Shown: positions 1-9,004, counted from the stretch's first letter. The stretch: 64,000 bases of DNA from Aristaeella hokkaidonensis (GCF_018128945.1 NZ_CP068393.1:2108001-2172000); one strand, 5' to 3'. Made by a program: numbers and translations. Notes: generated by a model not told the origin, from the sequence alone.

Positions 1-117
1 TGCTTTCTTATTGTATTTTCCTTTGCTAAAACCGAAGCAAATCAACAATAGAATAACGATAAAGATAATCAATATGCCGATTGGAGACATTCCGCCACGC
101 TCCTGTTCGTCGTGCAT
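1..117 (-). CDS. Small single-pass membrane protein, partial (runs off the left edge)
   Basis: An open minus-strand frame of 39 codons starts at 117 and continues past position 1. It reads as a short charged N-terminus (MHDEQERGG) followed by a strongly hydrophobic stretch (about residues 14-28, PIGILIIFIVILLLICF) and a basic tail (SKGKYNKK), so it looks like a small membrane protein. A second Met at codon 10 is preceded by AGGAG at a suitable distance and may be the true start. No family is recognised. The frame is open to the edge, but with only 39 codons visible the call is tentative. Confidence 0.45.
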   Translation of the reverse strand, partial: MHDEQERGGMSPIGILIIFIVILLLICFGFSKGKYNKKA

Positions 118-458
118 TATAAAGCTATTTCTCAACAGAATATAATCGAAATCATCACATAAAACAACATGTTTCTACTTGTTTAGATGTTAATCACCTA
201 AAAGATTTGGATTTGATATGCATTCTTTACTTTTACATGAGATTATACTATTCTCAATCTACCATGTGTAGTATTTCAGCCATAATAAAAGCGGAACAGT
301 CATTCATTCGGAAGTATTTCTATTTTATACGAATTAATCTAGACCCAACCATTGGATGAAACCGATTGCTTTTTTTGATATTTGTATATATGTTTTTCCA
401 ACTGATTATAGTAAAATAAAATAAATGCTCGTTTGTTCTTTATGAAAGGATGATTTAT
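118..458. other. AT-rich intergenic stretch, no gene seen
   Basis: No convincing coding frame is visible. The segment separates the divergent small membrane ORF and the DUF4238-like gene, so promoters for both should lie here. A weak -10-like TATAGT at 407-412 with TTGTAT at 382-387 (19-nt spacer) is the best candidate for the rightward gene. Confidence 0.4.
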
Positions 459-1199
459 ATGGATATTTCTTCACATATCCAAATGCCCAGATGTGTCCTT
501 AAGCGTTTCGAAGATTCAAACCATAGATTGTTCTATTTCGATGTTCAAAAAGGCTTTATTGGAACAAATGGTCATGCAAAAACAATCAATACACAAGTAG
601 GATACTATTCACAAAGCACAGAAGAATTCCTCAAAAACAATATTGAAGACCCTTTATCCCAGTTATTGCTAAAACTGGATAAAATCGATTTTAATTCTGA
701 TATTTCTATACTACCCACATTAGATGTTAGTATATTATATCATTATATTTATTCTCTTATTTCTCGAAGTCCATCATTACTAAATATGTTTGATAGCAAT
801 TCACTTAATTCTTTAAATGACAGCAAACAATTCCAACATGACTTTATAGCAACAAAAGGATTTATTCATGCCAAAGAAAAACATTTGTTACGTGATTTCA
901 ACATCAATTATATGATTAACAAAAGCCCTAAGTCTTTTATTCTTCCAACATTAGGTATGTATTCATTCATAATGAAGAGAAAGCTAACTCTTATTGCCCC
1001 TCTTTCACCACAATTGGCAGTAGCTTTTATTAGAGATCGAAGAAATCCAAACACAAGAAATATTTACGACATTACTGATGAAAAAATAATATACTCGTTC
1101 AATTCTTATGCTTTTAAATATCAATGCAATGAAAAGAATGGTTATATCGTTTCACCCAATAAAGAAGCTCTAAACGAGCAAATCAATAATAAAGAATAA
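459..1199 (+). CDS. DUF4238-like protein, candidate partner of the SMC-like ATPase
   Basis: A 246-residue protein starting at the ATG at 459, which has AAAGG nine bases upstream; an in-frame ATG at 450 overlaps that ribosome site and is less likely. The opening HIQMPRCVLKRF, the central EEFLKNNIEDPLSQLL helix and a late IAPLSPQLAVAF segment resemble the DUF4238 family, whose members begin with a short His/Pro motif and carry a P-[IL]-S-P motif near the C-terminus. Function is unknown; such proteins are often found in defence neighbourhoods. No signal peptide or membrane segment is seen. The stop is only 34 bases before the next gene on the same strand, so the two are probably co-transcribed and may work together. 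Family assignment is by eye and moderate. Confidence 0.6.
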   Translation: MDISSHIQMPRCVLKRFEDSNHRLFYFDVQKGFIGTNGHAKTINTQVGYYSQSTEEFLKNNIEDPLSQLLLKLDKIDFNSDISILPTLDVSILYHYIYSLISRSPSLLNMFDSNSLNSLNDSKQFQHDFIATKGFIHAKEKHLLRDFNINYMINKSPKSFILPTLGMYSFIMKRKLTLIAPLSPQLAVAFIRDRRNPNTRNIYDITDEKIIYSFNSYAFKYQCNEKNGYIVSPNKEALNEQINNKE

Positions 1200-1233
1200 A
1201 CATCATCAATTCTATATATTTAGGAGGTAAAGC

Positions 1234-3864
1234 ATGTTTGAGTATGCTAAACACGAATTCAATAACTGGTTAACAAAACAATCATTTTTCAACTTTACGC
1301 CATACGAAAAAACAATCATTAACATTATTATTAAGCATTTTGAAGATATTGCTAAAGTTGGAACCCAACAAGGTGCTAGAGCAAAATTGTTAGCCCAATA
1401 CATTCATAATCTAAATTGTGTTACATTATGTGATGAACCCAAAGTTGAAGCATTTGATCAAACACCCCTTTTCCCTATAAAACTGACATCATTAACCGTA
1501 GAACAATTCCGAGGATTTAGCACACAAGTTGTTTTTAATTTTGATAAACAATATACTTTCTTTCATGGCGCAAATGGTTCTGGGAAAACAAGCTTTTGTG
1601 AAGCTCTTGAATATGGTGTGTTAGGAACAATAGAAGAAGCATCTGCTAGACATATACCACTTGATAAGTATATATTGCATGCAGGCTTAAAAAAAGTCAA
1701 AAAGCCTATTCTTAAATGTCTATATAATGATAATATCGAAAGAGATTTTTTGCCCAATTTAGCATTGTATAGATTCGCATTTGTTGAAAAGAATCGCATT
1801 GATGCCTTTTCTCACATTGGAGCAACAAGTGCTAAAGCACAGATTGATCGTATTGCTGCGTTGTTTGGATTGTCGGAATTTCAAGGTTTTATTTCCGGCT
1901 TTACCAATTCACTCGATAGTCGATATATTCAACTTAACTCTACAACTCCAAATAGTATTGTAGAGTTGAATAATGAGATCACTTTTCTTGATAATTCAAT
2001 TAAAACAGAAACAAATACCTTAACCACCATAAAAGCCAACCTTGTCCATCAACTTGAAGCTATTGGTAATCCTGATGTTAAAGATGCCAATTCTGCCAGA
2101 ACGTATTTATCAGATCCTGAAATTGGAAAAATATCCATATTATATAAAAAAGCCGAAAAAGAAAAAAAACCATATATTAGTTTGACTACAATAAGTGAAC
2201 TTAAACAACATACAAAACAATATTTAATATCCACTAAACTAATAATAGATAATCAAAGTATTATACTACAAGAAACTGAATCCGTGAATTTACTCGCTCT
2301 CTATAATTCCCTGGTCTCTTTACAATCCACATGGAAAGAAAACGAATGCCCTGCTTGTCATACCCCCCTTGACCAAGTCAAAACCAATCCATTTGAACAT
2401 GCAAAAGAATCCATCCAGAGCTTAAAGCAAATTGAAAAAGCAAAAAGTGAAATCGTAAGCAATGCAAAAAAAGCAAATCAATGCTTGAATAATATAAAAG
2501 AAAAAATAAATGATTATTTACTTTTATTTTCCGGCATGAATTTAACAACATTATTATCATGCATGGTAACGAATGAAGATTTTGCTCAACAAACAAATAT
2601 TGTCAAAGAGCTCAATACAACCATAGATACAATGAATCAAATCCTTTATTCAGATAACATGTCATCTACTATTGATGATTACAACTCTAAAGCAAAAGCC
2701 AATAATGAAAAATATAATGCTGAAATCAAGCAACTGCAAGATATTCTTAATTCCATAGATACAATTGATGCTGATATACGTGCCAAAGAAAAAAATATTA
2801 GTGAATGGAATAACAAATTAAAAACAAGCAAGAATGCACTGGAAGCATTAATCAAATCGTCTGAGCAAGAAAAGAAAGTAATTGAGTTTAATACAAATAT
2901 CGTTACTGCCTATAATGCGATTGTTAATAAACTTCAATTATATACTGACTCTTTACCTGCTGCAATAGCTCATAATTTATCTCAAAAAGTCATGGAGTAT
3001 TATAACGAAATGAACTATGGAGATGCAGAATTTGAATTATTAAGTCAACTTACTTTACCTATAACCTCTGATGATAAGATGATTATAAAAATGCAGGATG
3101 GTACAGAACAGGATGCCATGTTGTTATTGAGTGAAGGGCACGTGCGTATTTTAGGGCTCGCCATCCTATTAGCTAAAGCTGTACAAGAAAAGACCCCTTT
3201 CTTAATCTTTGATGATATTGTCAATTCAATAGATGATGATCATAGAGGAGGAGTCGCCAAACTATTAATGGAAAATGAAGACTTCAAAGATATGCAAATG
3301 ATCCTGACTTGCCATGGTGAATATTTCGTTTCTGTATTAGAAGAAAAAGTTCAAAACCCAAACAACATGGAAAGATATATGTTCTTGCCTGCCGATACAC
3401 TAGCTGAAAGAGGAATAGTAATTAAGTATCAGGATCCATATATTCCCTTGCTAACAGCTCGAGAAAAATTCAACAACAATGAATTAAAGGATTGTGCAGC
3501 AAAATGTCGTCAAGCAGTTGAATGTATAACAGGTTTGTTATGGAAAAAACTATCCCCCTACTGTAAAGATGGTTTCTCTGTAAAACTACGCAAAATGAAT
3601 TCATCTCCAGATTTATTCAATGCCCTAACTGCTTTAAAGGCTTTTGTTAGTAAACAGTGTCAAGGGTTGACAAGCATAAATAACGATCTGGATTTACTAA
3701 CAAAAGACAGTATGTGGAGATTATTAAACAAAGGAACGCATATTGATGACACTATTCCAGAATTTACAAGGCCCGATGTGTCAAACTTGCTAGAATTGAT
3801 TGAACATTTATCTTCAGAAATTAAAAGCATGAAAATAAAACCTTCAAACATCATTTCAAAATAG
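1234..3864 (+). CDS. SMC/RloC-like AAA ATPase with zinc hook and C-terminal HEPN-like domain
   Basis: An 876-residue ATPase with a textbook AGGAGG ribosome site. An N-terminal Walker A (GANGSGKT, residues 112-119) follows a RecF/SMC-type strand (LTSLTVEQFRGF). A long coiled coil is interrupted at residues 372-375 by CPAC, a Rad50/RloC-type zinc hook. An ABC signature-like LLSEGH lies at 631-636 and a Walker B FLIFDD at 656-661. Beyond the ATPase head the last ~130 residues form an all-alpha domain ending in RLLNKGTH (R829-H836), which fits the R-x4-6-H motif of HEPN ribonucleases. Known relatives such as RloC couple an SMC-like sensor to an RNase that is released during phage infection; a similar role here is inference. 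The gene directly follows the DUF4238-like gene. It could instead be a DNA-repair ATPase. Confidence 0.85.
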   Translation: MFEYAKHEFNNWLTKQSFFNFTPYEKTIINIIIKHFEDIAKVGTQQGARAKLLAQYIHNLNCVTLCDEPKVEAFDQTPLFPIKLTSLTVEQFRGFSTQVVFNFDKQYTFFHGANGSGKTSFCEALEYGVLGTIEEASARHIPLDKYILHAGLKKVKKPILKCLYNDNIERDFLPNLALYRFAFVEKNRIDAFSHIGATSAKAQIDRIAALFGLSEFQGFISGFTNSLDSRYIQLNSTTPNSIVELNNEITFLDNSIKTETNTLTTIKANLVHQLEAIGNPDVKDANSARTYLSDPEIGKISILYKKAEKEKKPYISLTTISELKQHTKQYLISTKLIIDNQSIILQETESVNLLALYNSLVSLQSTWKENECPACHTPLDQVKTNPFEHAKESIQSLKQIEKAKSEIVSNAKKANQCLNNIKEKINDYLLLFSGMNLTTLLSCMVTNEDFAQQTNIVKELNTTIDTMNQILYSDNMSSTIDDYNSKAKANNEKYNAEIKQLQDILNSIDTIDADIRAKEKNISEWNNKLKTSKNALEALIKSSEQEKKVIEFNTNIVTAYNAIVNKLQLYTDSLPAAIAHNLSQKVMEYYNEMNYGDAEFELLSQLTLPITSDDKMIIKMQDGTEQDAMLLLSEGHVRILGLAILLAKAVQEKTPFLIFDDIVNSIDDDHRGGVAKLLMENEDFKDMQMILTCHGEYFVSVLEEKVQNPNNMERYMFLPADTLAERGIVIKYQDPYIPLLTAREKFNNNELKDCAAKCRQAVECITGLLWKKLSPYCKDGFSVKLRKMNSSPDLFNALTALKAFVSKQCQGLTSINNDLDLLTKDSMWRLLNKGTHIDDTIPEFTRPDVSNLLELIEHLSSEIKSMKIKPSNIISK

Positions 3865-3981
3865 TATAGAGAAGCAACTAATACGATCAATATATCTTTA
3901 TCATAATTATTTTTTATTATAATATGGTATATGCCCAATCGACATACCCTTAAGAAATATAATGCACGGAGAGTGATCGTG

Positions 3982-4302
3982 ATGAAAAAGATCATATACA
4001 ATAAGCTAGTAAGAGATAAGATTCCAGAGATTATTGAACAGACAGGTAAATCATGTACATATTCCATACTCTCCGAAGAAGAGTATCTGAATATGCTGGA
4101 TGCCAAGTTAAATGAGGAATTAGCAGAATATCAGGAAGACAAATCCATGGAGGAGCTTGCTGATCTACTGGAAGTTATGAAAGCTGTAGCACTTGCACGA
4201 GGAAGTTCACTTGAAGAAGTCGAAGAAATACGACGTGCTAAAGCAAATAAGCGCGGTGGCTTTGAAAAGAAAATACTCCTTGAGGAAGTTATCGAATCTT
4301 AA
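3982..4302 (+). CDS. MazG-like nucleoside triphosphate / phosphoribosyl-ATP pyrophosphohydrolase-like protein
   Basis: A 106-residue all-alpha protein starting at the ATG at 3982, with GGAG ten bases upstream; longer versions from 3931 include low-quality sequence and a GTG directly precedes the ATG. The N-terminal NKLVRDKIPEII and the later EELAEYQ followed by EELADLLEVMKA match the compact MazG/PRA-PH-like family, in which the acidic EExxE and ExxD residues bind magnesium and the enzyme hydrolyses NTPs to NMP and pyrophosphate. In accessory islands such proteins can be nucleotide-pool house-cleaning enzymes or defence components. It stands alone between two unrelated genes with its own AT-rich upstream region (TATAAT-like sequence around 3917-3922). 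Confidence 0.75.
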   Translation: MKKIIYNKLVRDKIPEIIEQTGKSCTYSILSEEEYLNMLDAKLNEELAEYQEDKSMEELADLLEVMKAVALARGSSLEEVEEIRRAKANKRGGFEKKILLEEVIES

Positions 4303-4459
4303 TCAAAAATGTCTATGTAATCACAATCAATACATCTACTTTATCAATCATTAACTCATCTACTATTCTGCGCTTCATCACATTATATTATCTGCAATAA
4401 TAATATCTATTTTTTCATAGAAAAAGAAATAATTATACAGATAAAAGAAGGGTGATAAT

Positions 4460-5698
4460 ATGTGTTCCCATGGTATAGAAGATACAAGAATCATTGCTCA
4501 AATCAATAAAGAATACTCTATTCCTAAGGAACAACTTTATATCCATGATGACGAGTTATGTCCTTGTGGTTCTGGAAAACAATACATAGAATGTTGCAAA
4601 GGAAAACAAGACGCCCCATCAAAGGATTCTAATAAGCCAATTGAAATAAGAATTCTTGAACAATTACGTAAAGAATTAAAAAATTATCATTGTTGTCTTC
4701 ATCCAAATAAAGCAGAATGCAAAGGAAAAATAAAAGATGCCCACGCTCTACAAAACAATAAAATATTATCTTTGCTTAGCGGTCCAGATCATCATGTTAT
4801 GATACAAGACCATACAAAAGAGGTTAAATTACTTAACACACCAAATACATCCCCCATTCCTATAATTCCATTTAATAGAAAAGGAAAAAATCTTGCCACA
4901 GTTCAAAGCTGCTTCTGTGATTATCATGACACTATAGTTTTTAAACCAATAGAATCAGATGCACCATCCTTTGATTCCACAAGCAAAGAAATGGCATTTA
5001 TCTATGCCTATAAAGCCTTTATTTTTGAATATTCCAAGCAATTTTTTCTTATCGAGCAAATGAGGCGAAATTTTGCTATAAGACCTCAAACCTTTTCAAC
5101 CAAACAATTAGTTTCCGTATATCGTACTCAATGCATGCGAATAGAAGAGATGGATTCTGTCAAAAAACACTATGATACAGAATTATTGGCAGGAACACAT
5201 AATGGTATATACACTAAAACCATATGCATTCCATATAAAATTGGTATAGCTTGTTATGCATACGTAGGATTTGATTACGACCTAAATGGACAAAGAATAA
5301 AAAAAATTGATACAAACAATAAAATGCACAGATTGTCCATTACAATCCTACCCGAAGAGCAAAATTCATATATTATTATAAGTTGTTTGGAAAACGAAGA
5401 GATATATTACCGAGATTTCTTCCAACAAACGATGTCCTCATCCCTCGATAAAACCCTTTTTTTCTTTAATATGATGATTCCTTTATATTCTGAGAACTTG
5501 GTTTTGTCTGAACAATTATGGAAAAAGTTGGATACTCGTGGTCAAGTAGCTCTCACACACCTGGCAAATCTATCTGGCCCAGATCACTTAAAAATGTGTC
5601 ATACTATAGGTATGGCTCTTAGAAACATGGCAAAAAACAAACAATCTGATTATTCACAAAGAGGCACACTCAACCTCTTTATGAACCCTGATAACTAA
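4460..5698 (+). CDS. SEC-C motif zinc-binding protein of unknown function
   Basis: A 412-residue protein. An N-terminal SEC-C motif, CPCGSGKQYIECC at residues 34-46, is the zinc-binding tail first known from SecA. It is followed by a second metal-ligand-rich segment: C78-C79-x-H81-P, C87, D93-A-H95, then CFCDYHD at 151-157 ending in VFKPIE. The combined C..HP...C...AH...C..HD pattern recurs in uncharacterised proteins and looks like a zinc or nuclease-like fold, but no activity can be assigned. The remaining ~250 residues have no recognisable motif. An AGAAGGGTGATA ribosome site precedes the ATG. It sits in the defence-rich AT island between a MazG-like gene and a convergent HNH gene. Confidence 0.7.
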   Translation: MCSHGIEDTRIIAQINKEYSIPKEQLYIHDDELCPCGSGKQYIECCKGKQDAPSKDSNKPIEIRILEQLRKELKNYHCCLHPNKAECKGKIKDAHALQNNKILSLLSGPDHHVMIQDHTKEVKLLNTPNTSPIPIIPFNRKGKNLATVQSCFCDYHDTIVFKPIESDAPSFDSTSKEMAFIYAYKAFIFEYSKQFFLIEQMRRNFAIRPQTFSTKQLVSVYRTQCMRIEEMDSVKKHYDTELLAGTHNGIYTKTICIPYKIGIACYAYVGFDYDLNGQRIKKIDTNNKMHRLSITILPEEQNSYIIISCLENEEIYYRDFFQQTMSSSLDKTLFFFNMMIPLYSENLVLSEQLWKKLDTRGQVALTHLANLSGPDHLKMCHTIGMALRNMAKNKQSDYSQRGTLNLFMNPDN

Positions 5699-5786
5699 CA
5701 GACCTTTTTTGAGTATATCCACAATAGGTATAAATAAGCATCATCCATGAATGCATAAACGCTGATTAATCTCTTTATGCATATAT

Positions 5787-6824
5787 TTAAAAAGTCGCCA
5801 GAGCCTTCTCTGGAGTTGCCCATCGATGAACAAGATAATCTATTGCTCTCTGATCCACCATTCTTAGAAAAGCTGCCCGTTCAGTTTCAGTATTCCCTGT
5901 TTGTTGTATAATCGTTTCTCGAAGTGGATGGTGACTGCTTATCAAGAACTCATTTCGTCTATGAAGCCGCTCCAGATATCGCGTGGCAGGTACTAATGCG
6001 AATTTTCCCATTAATCCCCTGTTACAATCTGGACAAGCCAGCACCAAATTCCATACACCGTCAAGATTAATATCCGGCATAAATTGCTGCAATGTATGCG
6101 GGAAGAAATGATCCACATCACAAGTATTATCACTGTCATCTGAAACCGTTATATCATCAAAGCAATAGAAGCATTTCCCTTTCTGATATCCATTCAGAGC
6201 AGACCTGGCAGATGTCACATCTTTCCGTCTGAAACTTGGATCAACAAAAAACAATTGGGATTGTTCATCATACTTCACATTCAACAGATTCCTAGATACA
6301 CCCAGTTCCCAGGCCGTTTCCACCAGATTCCAACGAGACTCCGCTTCTTCTGTGAAATTCTCCGGATAAGGCGTTTCAAGCAGTTTATATACTTCGTCCG
6401 TCAGAATAATACGTTTGTATCCAGATTGATAATCCTTCTCATAAAAAGAAATAGGGATCTCCTTCTGCCCAACTACATGAAAGGCATCTATCACATTGTT
6501 GAATCCAAGAGAAACCGTTGTATCAATCATCGTATCATAAGAAATGCTGCCATCATTAAAATCTTTACATGCCTGAATAAAACGACTTGATTGACTAGTT
6601 GCTTGTTTTGGTGCTCTTGCCACATGTTCCCGCAAATGACGAGAATACGGCTCCGCCAATTCCCGTAACGAAATACTCGTCTTCCCTGTCTGTGCAATCT
6701 CAAGCAATGATTTTGCAAGGGCAAATTTATATGACGCGACATTCCTCCCGAAGAGGATAATGGATCTCCAATATGATTCCAGAGAAGGAAATTGCTCTTT
6801 GAATACTTCTACACCATCAGCCAT
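5787..6824 (-). CDS. HNH endonuclease, probable restriction-type nuclease
   Basis: A 345-residue protein with an HNH/treble-clef nuclease module near residues 218-270: CFYC (C218, C221), VDH (D238, H239), WNL (N259) and CPDCN (C264, C267, N268). The paired CxxC motifs hold a structural zinc and D/H-N are the expected metal-binding catalytic residues. The N-terminal ~200 residues are helical and may bind DNA or regulate the nuclease. The gene lies 43 bases downstream of a small XRE regulator on the same strand, the layout of a controller plus endonuclease, but no dedicated methyltransferase is adjacent; the nearest is hsdM 3.4 kb upstream. It could therefore be a modification-dependent or abortive nuclease. 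Confidence 0.85.
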   Translation of the reverse strand: MADGVEVFKEQFPSLESYWRSIILFGRNVASYKFALAKSLLEIAQTGKTSISLRELAEPYSRHLREHVARAPKQATSQSSRFIQACKDFNDGSISYDTMIDTTVSLGFNNVIDAFHVVGQKEIPISFYEKDYQSGYKRIILTDEVYKLLETPYPENFTEEAESRWNLVETAWELGVSRNLLNVKYDEQSQLFFVDPSFRRKDVTSARSALNGYQKGKCFYCFDDITVSDDSDNTCDVDHFFPHTLQQFMPDINLDGVWNLVLACPDCNRGLMGKFALVPATRYLERLHRRNEFLISSHHPLRETIIQQTGNTETERAAFLRMVDQRAIDYLVHRWATPEKALATF

Positions 6825-6867
6825 TATATACCTCCCTGCTTTATATGCAGAAAGTCAATTTGGATAC

Positions 6868-7077
6868 TCACTTTTCAATAAATAAAACATGCGTCTCCAC
6901 TTCCAACGCATCTGCTATTTTCTGAACATTGGATAAAGATATGCTTCGTTGAAAACGTTCAAGATCACTTATATAAGTCCTGTGGAGGCCACTCATCTCT
7001 GCCAGTTTCTCCTGAGATAAGCCCTTTTGTTCTCTGTAATATCTGACATTACTACCAAAAACACGAATGATATCCAT
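6868..7077 (-). CDS. XRE-family transcriptional regulator
   Basis: A 69-residue single helix-turn-helix protein (RVFGSNVRYYREQKG then SQEKLAEMSGLHRTYISDLER). The start at 7077 is chosen because AGAGGTG lies just upstream and the family normally begins right before the first helix; a longer frame to 7143 would add unrelated residues. Size and fold match restriction-modification controller (C) proteins and phage-type repressors. It is the first gene of a two-gene unit with the HNH nuclease, which it presumably represses or times. The terminator at 7159-7187 isolates it from the hsd operon upstream. Confidence 0.88.
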   Translation of the reverse strand: MDIIRVFGSNVRYYREQKGLSQEKLAEMSGLHRTYISDLERFQRSISLSNVQKIADALEVETHVLFIEK

Positions 7078-7158
7078 CTTGTCACCTCTTATACAAAAGT
7101 GTAGATTTGTGCATACAAAGAGTCTACAGACAATAAGTGACATATTGTGGCAATAAAA

Positions 7159-7187
7159 AAGGATCGATCCACTTGGAATCGATCCTT
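7159..7187 (-). terminator. Rho-independent terminator ending the hsd operon
   Basis: Perfect 10-bp stem (AAGGATCGAT with ATCGATCCTT) followed on the minus strand by TTTTTT. It lies downstream of the repeat-protein gene and upstream of the XRE gene, separating the restriction operon from the XRE/HNH unit. Confidence 0.85.
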
Positions 7188-7252
7188 ATAACTTTCTACG
7201 AAGCTTAAGTTCTCATGTTTTTGATATGCAAGATGTCGTTATTTAGGTATTT

Positions 7253-7969
7253 CTATTTGAGTTTTTTTGTCAATGCTTTCTCCAATGTCCATCCTCTAGA
7301 TATTCTTGATAAAAAAGTACTGTATTTAATACCATAGCTTTGACTCATATCCTTATACGTTGCGAAGCTATTTCCCATATGGTCATTCACTCGGTTTCTT
7401 CCTTTTTTCGTCAATGCTTCTTTTATTGTTAATCCCGCTTTTAGTTTGGCGCGAAATCCAGTCCGAGATATATTGTAAGCTCGACACATTTCTTTAACCG
7501 TATTATATCTATTTCCTTCATGGTCTATGATGTTCTTTTTTCCTGTCAGTGCTTCCTCAAGTGTCCATCCATGAAAGAGCCTTGCCCTAAAAGCATTGTA
7601 TTTAACTCCATATTTTTCGCACATCTCTGGTCGTGAAGAGAAATGGTTCCCTAAATGATCCAGTACTCCAGGCTTCTTCTTTCCTGTCAACGCCTCTTCT
7701 AGAGTCCATCCCTTTCTGAGTCTACTTTGGAATAGATCTTTCGAGATATTATAGGCATCACACATGGACCTCGGAGAATTGTATTCCTTTCCTTCATGAT
7801 CATAACATACATGTTTTTTTTCTCCAGTCAGAGCTTCCTCTTGCGTCCATCCACGTTTTATTCTATGGCAATATACATGGGGCTGAATACCATAATGCTG
7901 ACACATATCTTTCAACCGAGCATATTTATTGCCCAGATAATCTTCAACTTCGTGTATAGGATTATTCAT
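7253..7969 (-). CDS. Protein of five tandem ~45-residue HTH-like repeats, last gene of the hsd operon
   Basis: A 238-residue protein made almost entirely of five tandem repeats of 40-48 residues. The consensus is D-H-x-G-N-x-[FY]-x-[ST]-x-x-x-M-C-x-x-Y-[GN]-I, then a basic L-x-R-G-W-T-x-E-x-A-L-T-x-K-K. Each unit looks like a small helix-turn-helix similar to the modular DNA-binding repeats attached to HNH or homing endonucleases. No catalytic motif is present. The start at 7969 is preferred because GAGG lies seven bases upstream; earlier in-frame ATGs at 7993 and 7984 lack one. It begins ~30 bases after the Mrr-like gene and is followed by a strong terminator, so it belongs to the restriction operon. 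A role as DNA-binding accessory, inhibitor or specificity factor is inference. Confidence 0.7.
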   Translation of the reverse strand: MNNPIHEVEDYLGNKYARLKDMCQHYGIQPHVYCHRIKRGWTQEEALTGEKKHVCYDHEGKEYNSPRSMCDAYNISKDLFQSRLRKGWTLEEALTGKKKPGVLDHLGNHFSSRPEMCEKYGVKYNAFRARLFHGWTLEEALTGKKNIIDHEGNRYNTVKEMCRAYNISRTGFRAKLKAGLTIKEALTKKGRNRVNDHMGNSFATYKDMSQSYGIKYSTFLSRISRGWTLEKALTKKLK

Positions 7970-7999
7970 ATGAGTTCCTCGCATCGAATCCATACAAAT

Positions 8000-8995
8000 T
8001 CAATCATTATTACTTGAAACCGGAATATATACCTTCTTCAACGGAATGATCTTCTGATACTTTTCACTGAGCTGATCGTAATACTTCAAAATAAGATCTA
8101 CCAATTCGACGCCATTGATTCCACGAATTATCGGATTCGCTTTTAAAAACACCTGGGCATTTTTTGTATAATTCGACAGCGTAACAAACAAGCCATAATC
8201 TCCGGGCATCATTGCGCCTTTCAGAGATTGAATCGTGGTTTCCTTTATATCACTATCTTGGCTTTTTACCTGTACAGCAATACGAGGTGGCAATTCATCT
8301 TTATATGCAATAATATCAATTCCGCTATCTCCACCATGCTGAGATACACTTGTCCTATATCCCATTGCATTCAATAAATCTGCTATGAAATCTTCCAAAT
8401 CATACCCTTTTAATTTGCTGCTCAACTCTTTAAGAATAAAATCCCTTGTGCTCTGAATAATCTCCTCTGCCGTTGCACCTACAGTTGGATCTATTTTTTC
8501 AGATTTGTTCTTTTTCACAAAATCATTATCTAATGCTGCAATAAATTCATCTGCATAATTCTTCACAGTAAAGAAAGCTAATGCGGAACCTACCTCATAT
8601 AAAGCACCTTGTGAAAACGCAGTACGAGGCAACTTTTTGATCCACTTAATATTATGCTTTTGAGGATACACGTCTTCTGCCGAATCGTAAAAATATGAGC
8701 CTTGAACAATCCCGATATTGATCATCCGGTCAATCTTAGAAGGATAGACTACATAGTCTCCATCCTTCACTTCAAAACAAAATCGATAAAGCATTCCAGC
8801 GCAAGTCGGAATGCTACCCTTAGGATCATTAGGATAAGTCAAAGCATATTCCTTCTTGATCGCCTCACGATCCGCAGGAAAGCGCGAAATATCTCCGAAT
8901 TCCTTCCAACCTATCGCAATAACGCCTTCGTTCAAAAACAAATTGTCATCGTAAGTATGAATTCCCCAAAGCCATTTCTCATCTATATTACTCAT
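8000..8995 (-). CDS. Mrr-like restriction endonuclease with EVE-like N-terminal region
   Basis: A 331-residue protein. The N-terminal ~130 residues (WLWGIHTYDDNLF, GVIAIGW, GDYVVYPS, NIGIVQGSYFY) resemble the EVE/PUA-like module found before Mrr nucleases, which in other systems recognises modified bases. The C-terminal domain has the Mrr-type PD-(D/E)xK core: E201 in EDFIADLL, GGDSGID with D223 and D227, and QVK with K244. Such enzymes usually cut modified DNA. The gene starts nine bases after hsdS with GAGGTG upstream, so it is transcribed with a type I system whose own methylation would have to be tolerated. It may be a backup nuclease against phages that evade or modify DNA. Confidence 0.85.
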   Translation of the reverse strand: MSNIDEKWLWGIHTYDDNLFLNEGVIAIGWKEFGDISRFPADREAIKKEYALTYPNDPKGSIPTCAGMLYRFCFEVKDGDYVVYPSKIDRMINIGIVQGSYFYDSAEDVYPQKHNIKWIKKLPRTAFSQGALYEVGSALAFFTVKNYADEFIAALDNDFVKKNKSEKIDPTVGATAEEIIQSTRDFILKELSSKLKGYDLEDFIADLLNAMGYRTSVSQHGGDSGIDIIAYKDELPPRIAVQVKSQDSDIKETTIQSLKGAMMPGDYGLFVTLSNYTKNAQVFLKANPIIRGINGVELVDLILKYYDQLSEKYQKIIPLKKVYIPVSSNND

Positions 8996-9004
8996 AGCAG
9001 CACC

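Noticed and set aside
7159..7187. GGATCGATCC palindrome as an attachment or operator site
   Set aside because: A perfect stem followed by six T on the minus strand right after a gene end is better explained as a terminator.
7253..7969. Regularly spaced similar DNA segments that look like a CRISPR-type array
   Set aside because: The spacing is about 130-140 bases and the segments encode protein repeats in one open frame; there are no short identical repeats with unique spacers and no cas genes.
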